Of a DNA stretch of 64,000 bases, positions 26,146 through 34,600 are shown one piece after another (the first letter of the stretch is position 1; each line of letters starts with the position of its first letter). The position numbers and the translations under genes were made by a program. Under the pieces are notes generated by a model, which saw nothing but the letters and a program-made list of their open reading frames with translations, was not told where the DNA came from and did no database searches. This DNA comes from Flavobacterium aquiphilum (GTDB lineage Bacteria; Bacteroidota; Bacteroidia; Flavobacteriales; Flavobacteriaceae), in the NCBI RefSeq assembly GCF_027111335.1, contig NZ_CP114288.1:3100001-3164000 (forward strand). The letters run 5' to 3'.

Positions 26146-28572
26146 CTATTTAGTACGTATATTAGAATACGATTCAATTAATTCTAAATTATAAGTTTCA
26201 TCGACTTTCAAGAAAGCATATAATGGAATTGTCTCTGCCAGATATTTTTGTTTTTCAAAATCAGCAGTTAACCCTAAATAGGTAATTTTTTTATTAAGAT
26301 CATTTCCTCTTTTTACCATTTGAAACATGGCTTGCTTGTAAACATGATGGGTGTCAATATAATTATAGTCCAAACCAACAATCAATGGTGAGTAGTGATC
26401 ATAGCCAATATATCCAAAAACAACTGCAATGAGTAGATCGTTCTCTTTCAAACGAATTTCAATGAATTCCCATTCTGGATACTTGCAAAGAACATGAGGT
26501 AATTTTTTCGGATATGAAAAAAAATTATATGAATAGTTCACATTTTTAACATTCGAAAACAAATCAAAATATTGAGATGCTTCCTCGTCTGTTATTTTAT
26601 TTTTAGTTCTAACATCAAACTTATCAAGATGCCTAATAGCATATTGCTTAATATTATTTCTTTTTTTACTTGATTTTATCAATGCCATCAAATCTGTAGT
26701 CGTTTCCCATTTGGGGTTTTTTATAATGTTAGTGTTTGGCATTTTTATTTTAGCATAACCTTCATCCTCTAAAATTGAATTCAAAATATTGTCTTTATTG
26801 AAATCTCTAAAAATGACGGTTGAAGCTTCAATTTCTTTTTTAGTTTTTGCAACAAATTTAAATAAGGAATTAATTGCGTTTCTCCATTCAGCATGCTCCG
26901 AATCTAAGTAGATAAAGTCCCCTTCTGCAAACAAAGATCCCATTGCCAATGTTTTTGAACACAAATAAAAAGGATTTGTTTTACGAACTTCTTCTATATT
27001 TTTAGACACATTTTCTTGTGACAGCATATCATCTTTGTACAAAGCTCCAGTAAAGAATGTAGCCAATACAATGTTTTCATTTTTGTCTTTAACTATAAGA
27101 TAGTGAAAACTCCAGTTCTCTTCCAATTTTTCATTATTAGAAAAAATCTCTTCCATACATTGCATTCCCGAATGACTTATATTTCCTCTATCTTTAAACA
27201 TCTTGTTCCAAATTCCCGGATTGATGTCTTGTATTGCAGTATATTCTTCACTAATTAAATTAGAGTCTGTTGCTGTGTTATTGCTTAGTATAGTTCCCTG
27301 TATTCTTTCAACAGAATAACCAAACTCTTCATAAACTCGTTCAACGCTATCCCCTTCTTCTTCAATAGCTTTTGGCAAATGATATTCCATAACATCAGTA
27401 AACAAGTCAATATCTTGTTTTGTATTATGTCGTGTTAAGGTAAACCGCAAGCCTGATTTATCATTAGGGACAACAGGAAAAATAGCAGTATTTACATAAA
27501 TGCCTTCTTGTAAAATACGATGAACAAAATTTCTGGTTACTTTATTTAAACCTCCACCGATAAAATAAATTGGTGAATCGGGAGAGGAAATATTGGTCAG
27601 ATTTTTTTCTGCCAATCTCTTATTCATATAATCCATTAATTCTCTTAATTCTGCCTGATACTTATAAATATCACTTGACAAATGAATTTTAGCAGAAGCA
27701 ATTGCCGCACCAACATTTGCAGGCGAGAGAGGGTGAGAATAGCTTAGAGGTCCCCCAAAAATATCTACTTTTCTATACATTTCAGGATCAGCAAATATTG
27801 CTGTACCGCCAACACATCCAAAACCTTTGGCTAGCGTAGATATCAAAACAATGCGATTGTTTACTCCTAACTGATTGTAAATATGCCCAGCTCCATTTTT
27901 ACCTTCCCAAGCCATTCCATGTGCATCATCGAAGTATAAATTCAGTTTAGGGTATTTATTGAGCATTCTTTTTAAAACGCTTGTATTCGGTAAATCACCG
28001 TGCATAGAATAAACTCCATCAGCCATGTACCAAATCCGATGGTACTGATTGTAGTTTTCCTGGATCATCTCCTCTAACATTAAATAATCAGAATGCCGAA
28101 CCATTTTTACATCTGTGCCTTGCAACTTCATGTTTTTGCATGGAAATTGAACACTGAAATGAACCTGTTGATCCAGAATAATTAAGTCATCTGGTTTTAT
28201 AATTGTACTTATAACTGAAATATGTGCATTTGAAGTTGAAGTATAGCAAATCACTTTATTGCCATCAAATATCTGAGACATTAACTCCTCCAACTCCTGA
28301 ATGTAGGTGGGACGCACATATGCCCTGGACATGGATAATTGGGTACCAAATTTTTTTGTCAACTGAATTGAATTGGCTATTAAATCTGGATGAGTTTCTA
28401 ACCCCATATAACCGCAGGTTCCAAAATTAATGAGTTCATTTCCATTGATTGTAAATTTCGTTCCATCGAAATGTTGTTCTTCGGAATTGATATGCATGAT
28501 GCCTTTTTCCTTAGCTGAAGTCCAAACACTATCAACAACATCCAGATAATTATTGTGGTTAATTTTTGCCAA
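26146..28572 (-). CDS. alpha-oxoamine synthase fused to a GNAT-like acyltransferase
   Basis: An 808-residue two-domain protein. Residues about 40-400 are a PLP-dependent alpha-oxoamine synthase (KBL/BioF/SPT fold): GTCGYLGLE-type start (GTCGYMGLET), DDAHG for the cofactor-binding Asp/His, and Schiff-base lysine K249 in TLAKGFGCVGG. These enzymes condense an amino acid with an acyl thioester. Residues about 440-800 resemble a double GNAT/FemAB-like acyltransferase (FFSYPKKLPHVLCKYPEWEF; PLIVGLDYNY). The fusion would make and then acylate or transfer an aminoketone-type product, perhaps a lipid. The start is TTG at 28572 (reading MAKINHNNYL); an in-frame TAA lies upstream and the next ATG is at codon 26. 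Product unknown. Confidence 0.85.
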   Translation of the reverse strand: MAKINHNNYLDVVDSVWTSAKEKGIMHINSEEQHFDGTKFTINGNELINFGTCGYMGLETHPDLIANSIQLTKKFGTQLSMSRAYVRPTYIQELEELMSQIFDGNKVICYTSTSNAHISVISTIIKPDDLIILDQQVHFSVQFPCKNMKLQGTDVKMVRHSDYLMLEEMIQENYNQYHRIWYMADGVYSMHGDLPNTSVLKRMLNKYPKLNLYFDDAHGMAWEGKNGAGHIYNQLGVNNRIVLISTLAKGFGCVGGTAIFADPEMYRKVDIFGGPLSYSHPLSPANVGAAIASAKIHLSSDIYKYQAELRELMDYMNKRLAEKNLTNISSPDSPIYFIGGGLNKVTRNFVHRILQEGIYVNTAIFPVVPNDKSGLRFTLTRHNTKQDIDLFTDVMEYHLPKAIEEEGDSVERVYEEFGYSVERIQGTILSNNTATDSNLISEEYTAIQDINPGIWNKMFKDRGNISHSGMQCMEEIFSNNEKLEENWSFHYLIVKDKNENIVLATFFTGALYKDDMLSQENVSKNIEEVRKTNPFYLCSKTLAMGSLFAEGDFIYLDSEHAEWRNAINSLFKFVAKTKKEIEASTVIFRDFNKDNILNSILEDEGYAKIKMPNTNIIKNPKWETTTDLMALIKSSKKRNNIKQYAIRHLDKFDVRTKNKITDEEASQYFDLFSNVKNVNYSYNFFSYPKKLPHVLCKYPEWEFIEIRLKENDLLIAVVFGYIGYDHYSPLIVGLDYNYIDTHHVYKQAMFQMVKRGNDLNKKITYLGLTADFEKQKYLAETIPLYAFLKVDETYNLELIESYSNIRTK

Positions 28573-29065
28573 AATTTCAAGTATTTAATTAAAACTATAC
28601 TACATTATATGATCTAATGCACCTATTAAAACTTTAAACTATGAAAATAAAAAAGGAAATATATTTATTACAAAACAACACTACAATACGATAAAAAATA
28701 AGGAATTCACTCAAAGTTAAGAAATTAAATGTAAGAAACAACGACTTTTCAATATTTCTTCATTTTACTTAATTAGTAAAGTATTATAAAAAAATCAAAT
28801 TAGTCAACAGGAGATACTCAACAATTCTTAATTTGCAATACGAGCGGTTGACCAATTTGAACTTACAATTTCGAGCTGGAATACAATTTAAAGTTGAAAA
28901 AATAATATATTGTACTATTAAAAAATGTTGCTTACACAAATAGTGAACAAAACATTCTAATTTTTTTGGGTATTTATAAAATTAATAAGAGAAACCGAAT
29001 AATTATTGAGATTAGAAAATAAATAATGGTTTTGATTTCCTACATTTGTTATAAATGTAAAGCTT
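28573..29065. other. 493-base AT-rich intergenic region
   Basis: No convincing gene on either strand. Near its right end TACATTTG (29041-29048) is an exact -7 box overlapping an inverted repeat ACATTT/AAATGT (29042-29058), just before the small gene at 29066. Confidence 0.35.
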
Positions 29066-29302
29066 ATGGATTTAGAGCAATGCCTACAGGAAATTGACGA
29101 CAGAAGCTATTTGCTTGGGAGTATTTTAATGCATCCTGCAAACAAATTTAGAATAAAAATAGATTCTTTTGTACCGTTTTTAACAGAAATGGGTTATCAC
29201 ATTCAATGTAATTATTACAAGGAGCTAACCAAAAACATATTTGCAGGGGAAATGCATACCGCTAAATTAAGTGATGTTTTAAATTATTATATTTATTGCT
29301 AA
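29066..29302 (+). CDS. hypothetical 78-residue protein
   Basis: Begins MDLEQCLQEIDDRSYLLGSI, no signal or membrane segment, ends DVLNYYIYC. ATG at 29066 preceded by a -7 box at 29041, so it may be transcribed. The family is not recognised. It may be the remaining N terminus of a longer gene, as mobile-element debris starts directly after its stop codon. Confidence 0.4.
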   Translation: MDLEQCLQEIDDRSYLLGSILMHPANKFRIKIDSFVPFLTEMGYHIQCNYYKELTKNIFAGEMHTAKLSDVLNYYIYC

Positions 29303-29473
29303 CAAAAGTTGATAGCTATTGCATATTTGGCTCTAGTGGATCGACCTTAAAAAATCTGCATAAAGATTGATCATAGAACCGTTTTATTTTTATTATTTAA
29401 TATCATGCAGTCTCCCCCACCCTATCTTGATTTCATACACTATCCATGCCTTTGAGTAGGCTTTGAGTAGCTT
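29303..29473. repeat. composite dispersed repeat, copy A (66-bp module at 29408-29473)
   Basis: Starts with AACAAAAGTT and ends with a 66-bp module (CAGTCTCCCCCAC to GAGTAGCTT) that recurs at 55962 and 59366 with about 95% identity. The spacer (TTATTATTTAATATCATGCAG) is also related to that of the 59-kb copy. No gene inside. It abuts the IS982 relic. Confidence 0.75.
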
Positions 29474-29692
29474 CAAAAGGACAAGACAGACGCATTTGAT
29501 TTGAGAAAAAGAGCTATAACTGAAACAGTTTTTGATCAATTAAAAAATATTTTTCGAGTCGAGCATTCCAGAAATCGATCACAAACCAATTACTTTAACA
29601 AGATATTTTCAGCTTTAATTGCCTATAACTTGCCAATAAAGCCTTCTTTAAAAAACCACTTTGTTGATACTAAACACTTAATGCTTTTTTAA
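29471..29692 (+). mobile_element. IS982-family transposase, C-terminal relic
   Basis: The frame encodes RKRAITETVFDQLKNIFRVE followed by HSRNRSQTNYF and LIAYNLP, the conserved end of IS982-family DDE transposases (ETxxDQLKN..xEHxRHRS). No ATG precedes it; the N-terminal about 200 residues are missing, replaced by the dispersed repeat. Clearly a dead fragment. Terminal inverted repeats were not found. Confidence 0.8.
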
Positions 29693-29764
29693 TGATTTGT
29701 ATCGAACTCACGTTATTTTAATTAACCCAAATATTAAAATTTTCATCAAAAATACAAGACAAAA

Positions 29765-29813
29765 GCTACAAATCCTCAGATTAAAAAAGATTCAAAGTCT
29801 GTGGATTTGTAGC
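29765..29813 (-). terminator. terminator at the 3' end of the fructan locus
   Basis: 16-base arms 29765-29780 and 29798-29813 (15 of 16 pairs) around an A-rich loop, followed by a T-rich run on the minus strand. It ends transcription of the GH32 gene at 29870. Confidence 0.7.
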
Positions 29814-29869
29814 GAAAAAATTATTCAAAGGTTAAAGGTCAAACCTCAATATTGTAAAAACATTTAAAC

Positions 29870-31474
29870 TTACTTTATAGATAAATCATTAATTACTAAA
29901 TTATAAATTTCAATACCTTGATTGGATGAGACTGAAATTTTGGTGAAAGGCTGTGTTGGGAAAAAGATTTCAGTCATTACTTTTTCACCATTATTATAAA
30001 ATATTTCGATCGAAGTTTTATCTAATATTATTTTAAAAACAGCTTCTTTTTGAATTCCTTTCAAATTTGCTTTACTTATTACTGACGCAAATTTATCAGA
30101 AAAATCAATTCTTCCCGACTTAGAACGATCTACAAATAAATAACTATCTGATGAATTATTAATTCCAAAACTTAAAGATTCACCAGCTTTATTTGATAGC
30201 ATAAAAATATAGTTATCTTGTCTTAGATTTTTTAAATTAAACTCAATAATTGCTTGTGTTAAATCTACTTTTCCACCCTCAACCAAAGTCAAACTTCCTT
30301 TTCCTTTTGCACTTTTCTTTGTCATTGTTTTAGAAATGTATTTATTAATTTCTTTTACAGGATTACTAATTAAGCTGTAATCATTTGCTTTTTTAATTAA
30401 CTGAAGTTCACGAGGGATTGTGGTAGCGCTTCTCCATGGTGTTGTTGGCACTTTCTCTGCATAAGCCCAATTTGACATCCATCCAATAAATAATCGTCGG
30501 CCATCAGCATTTGGAATATTATTCCATGTGACACCCGCATAATTATCTTTTCCATAATCTAACCAAACTGCATTTTCTTCTGTAACTCTTTTAGCAAATT
30601 GCGGATCAAGCGTAAATGTTTTACCATCAAAATCTCCAACAAAATATTGCACACCGGATCCACCGTTTGCTCCGCCTGGATTCAAGTTTTGAATTAGAAC
30701 CCATTTCGATTCATTAGTTCCTTGTACTTTTATCTGAAAGAAATCAGGACATTCCCAGACGCCACCATGTGCACCAATATTTTTTCCAAAATCGGATAGG
30801 TATTCCCAATTCTTAAGGTTTGTTGATTTATAAAACTGAGCTCTATCCTGCGCAGCCAAAATCATGATCCATTGCTGATGAGTTTCATCCCAAGACATTT
30901 TTGGATCACGGAAATCACGAATCCCTGAATTTTTGATTACAGGATTTCCTTCAAATTTTTTCCATGTAATTCCTTCATCAAGCGAATAAGCAATATCCTG
31001 TTGTTCTACATCTATTACATTTTGCTTTTCTTTGTCCGCATCATGCATAGTATATATTGCGATAATAGGTGCCTCTTTTCCATTTCCTAAACCAGAGGTG
31101 TTTTTCGTATCAACAACTGCACTGCCAGAAAAAATATATTTTTGATTATCTGGATAAAGGGCCATTGGTAACTCTTCCCATTTAATCATATCTTTGCTTA
31201 CAGCATGTCCCCAATGCATAGGTCCCCATACATTATCATTTGGATAATACTGATAAAACAAATGATATTTTCCATTGCTGTAAAACATTCCGTTTGGATC
31301 ATTCATCCAACCTTTTTTAGGAGTGTAATGAAAATTAGGGCGGTATAATTGTTCCTCTGTTGCCTCTTTTTTTAACACACCAGTTGCTTGCCCCATTGCA
31401 GAATAAGGTGTAAATCCTGCAAAAAGCATTAGGGTACCGTAAAAAACTAGCGATAAATGTTTCGTAGATTTCAT
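29870..31474 (-). CDS. secreted GH32 exo-levanase/inulinase
   Basis: A 534-residue secreted enzyme: signal peptide (1-28, ending SAMGQ), five-bladed propeller (about 45-340) and C-terminal beta sandwich (about 375-530). The canonical GH32 residues are all present: nucleophile D59 in WMNDPNG, D190 in FRDP and acid/base E241 in WECPDFF. It should release terminal fructose from levan- or inulin-type chains, probably in the periplasm. It is the last gene of the leftward fructan locus and the only one of its three GH32 enzymes with a standard active site. Confidence 0.93.
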   Translation of the reverse strand: MKSTKHLSLVFYGTLMLFAGFTPYSAMGQATGVLKKEATEEQLYRPNFHYTPKKGWMNDPNGMFYSNGKYHLFYQYYPNDNVWGPMHWGHAVSKDMIKWEELPMALYPDNQKYIFSGSAVVDTKNTSGLGNGKEAPIIAIYTMHDADKEKQNVIDVEQQDIAYSLDEGITWKKFEGNPVIKNSGIRDFRDPKMSWDETHQQWIMILAAQDRAQFYKSTNLKNWEYLSDFGKNIGAHGGVWECPDFFQIKVQGTNESKWVLIQNLNPGGANGGSGVQYFVGDFDGKTFTLDPQFAKRVTEENAVWLDYGKDNYAGVTWNNIPNADGRRLFIGWMSNWAYAEKVPTTPWRSATTIPRELQLIKKANDYSLISNPVKEINKYISKTMTKKSAKGKGSLTLVEGGKVDLTQAIIEFNLKNLRQDNYIFMLSNKAGESLSFGINNSSDSYLFVDRSKSGRIDFSDKFASVISKANLKGIQKEAVFKIILDKTSIEIFYNNGEKVMTEIFFPTQPFTKISVSSNQGIEIYNLVINDLSIK

Positions 31475-31672
31475 TTTAATTTTGTTTTATTTTTATTAAT
31501 TTTTCGCCTAATTTTCACACTTCAATCCCTTGCTTCCAGCCCGATACTATCTATAATCTAACGCATACCGAGCCAGAAACAGGAATATAATTTAGAAAAA
31601 CTCTCTGCTAAAGTAGAATCTAACTTAATTTGATTGTTATAAATTAAAAATTGATTTACTCAAGCTGAACTA

Positions 31673-34600
31673 TTACTTTTTCACAATCTTAATTGATTTT
31701 TCTTCAGTAGACATTTTTACATTCAAAATATAAACTCCTGAAGGATAACCTGTCAAATCAATACTATTCCCTTTAGTGTTGAATAATACATTTCCGAGTA
31801 CATTACTTACGGAAAAAACAGCCGTCTTATCAGAATTTAAATAAAATATATCTTCAGAAGGATTCGGAAAAACCTGTATTTCATTGACTACATTGTCTGC
31901 ACTTTTTTGTTTTAAACTTGAATTCTTAGCTGTTACATTGTTTTGCACAGGAATTTTTAAATTGTCAACGTTTAAATGCCCCCATCCATCTGTTGCATTG
32001 TCAACGACCGTTATATAGCATTGCACACCTATAAAATCTCTAGCATCAAAAAATTTCGGAAGATACTCTTCACTATTATTATTCTCTCCTGTCGCTTTCA
32101 TTAGAATACTGCCATCAGACGCCCGGACTAAAGCCAAATACAGTGTGTTTATATCAAATCCACCCCCCAAGAGAAATGTAATTTTGCCATCGCCACCTAA
32201 ATAGAAATTTTGAGTTCGAATACTTCCTATTTGGTTGTCTTCCCCCTCTTTAAATGACCAAAGATGATAGGTTCCATGCTGATTAAATGGACCTCCCCAA
32301 CTCCAGCTTGTCACATTAGTGACATCAGCATTAGAGAAAGCATTACCAGTAACTGTCCAACCCGTCAGATCACCAGACTCAAAATCATAAGTCAAAAAAT
32401 CATTTTGTTGCGTATTTCCCTTAACAGTAATTGTCGTCATAGCTTTAAAATTGCCATCAATAGAGGCAACAGTAATTATAGCATTACCAACAGCTATTGC
32501 CTGCACGAGCCCATTTTGGTCAACTGAAGCAACTCCTGAGTTACTGGAACTCCATGAAAGAGTTTTATTCGTTGCAGACGAAGGACTCACTACAGCAGTA
32601 ATTTGTATACTACTCCCAATCAATAGTTCTGCATCGCTTTTATCGACAGTAACTCCACTTATATTTACAACAGAAGTAGTTTGAACGGGGATTCTGATAT
32701 CATCTACATTTAAATGTCCAAAACCTTCTGTGGAATTATCAACGACTTTGATATAGCAGGTTTCATTTATGTATTGAGAAGCATCAAAAAAAGAAGATGT
32801 ATATGCCTCATTATTCTTGCCTGTTTCTTTTAGTAAAACCACATTATCCGAAGCGCGAACCAATGAAATATATAAATTATTTAAATTTTGTCCACCGCCA
32901 ATCAGAAAAGATATTTTTCCATCACCTCCTAATTTGAAATCTGCTGTCCTAATGCTACCAGTTTGTGAATCTCCCCCACTTTTAAAACCCCATAAATGAT
33001 ATAGCTTTTGCTGATTGAATGGAACACTACCCCAAAAAAAAGCATCCTGAGTAACATCAGCATTCGAGAAAGCATCACCAGTAACTGTCCAACCCGTCAA
33101 ATCACCACTTTCGAAATCATATTGCAAATAATTTGGAGCCTCCGAAACAGTCAATTCACTTTGAGCCCAAAAGCCTCCATCTGTAGTTATTGCTTTTACT
33201 ATTATATTTCCAATCGATTTTGCTGTTATCTTTCCGTTTTGATCTATTGTTGCTACAGCTCCATTTGAGGACGACCAAGTAACTGTTTTATCCAATGCAT
33301 TCTCTGGAGATACTGTTGCGATAAGTTCTTTAATCTCTCCAACTTTCATCGAAACAGCAATAGGATTTATTACTATCCCCGTAACTTTTAAAGTTGGTAA
33401 TTCTGGCATTACTTCATTATCAGGTACTGGAACACTAATAGCATCTAAATTCAGATGCCCCCATCCACCAGTGCTTTTATCAACTGCTTTTAAATAGCAA
33501 TTCAACCCAATAAACTGACTAGCATCAAAAGTTTCACTTCTATATGTCTCAGAGTTATTTCCCGTGGCCTTTAAAAGTTCATTACCACTAGATGCATCAA
33601 CAAGTGCTAAATAGAGATTATTGATATCATTTCCTCCAGCAATCAAAAAATTAATCTTTCCATCCCCCTCCAACTTAAAAGTACCTGTCCTCATTTCACC
33701 AACCTGAACATCTTCTCCATCAAGAAATCCCCATAAATGATAATTCCCCTGTTGCATAAAATTACCTCCAAACCAAGTTGTCTGATTTGTAACATCACCA
33801 TTTGAAAATGCATTTCCACTCGTTATAGACCAGTTTTTTAGATCACCACTTTCAAAATCATACTTTAATTCTCCTTTAATTGCTTTAAAAATAATGCCCT
33901 GATTTATGGTAATAGATGAATCTGTCAACTCAACATCATCTTTCACAAACTCAGACTTTGGGACAGTTATTGTAAAATTTGAAATATCCTGATCATAATC
34001 ATTTGAGATTCCTGATAAAGTAATTTTAACTTGAGTAGAATCAATGCGGCTAATATTATATTGTAAACCTGAAGGTAAATTTGTTATAACCCAAGATCCA
34101 GTATTTAGTACATTTTTCCACGTATTGTTTGTTATATTTAGCTGAATTTCTTTACCCGATTCAAAACCTTCTTTGATTTCAGAAGTAGCTTGCATACTAA
34201 TTGTAGTAACAGGTTCAATCACAGCTTTAAAAATTAAGCCTGTACCTGTAACCGTTTGTGGCAATTTATCTTCTAAAAATTGAGAAGCAGGTATCGAAAG
34301 AGTTATTGCAATATCTTTATCATAATCCTTAGTACTGTTACCCTGCAGAACAACTTTAACTTGGTTGTCAGATACTCTTATTATATTTCCAATTTGAACT
34401 CCTTGAGGTAAATTTTCAATTTGCCACAACGATTTGTCTAAATCTGTTTTAAATGTATTATTACTTACTGAAACAAAAAACTCCTTCCCATCTTCAGAAT
34501 GCTCTGCAATATCACTTTCTGTTGATAAATTAAGCTTCGTTTGAATAACACCAAAAGCTTTATCCAAATTATAAACTTCCACATTTGTAAAAATTGAAAT

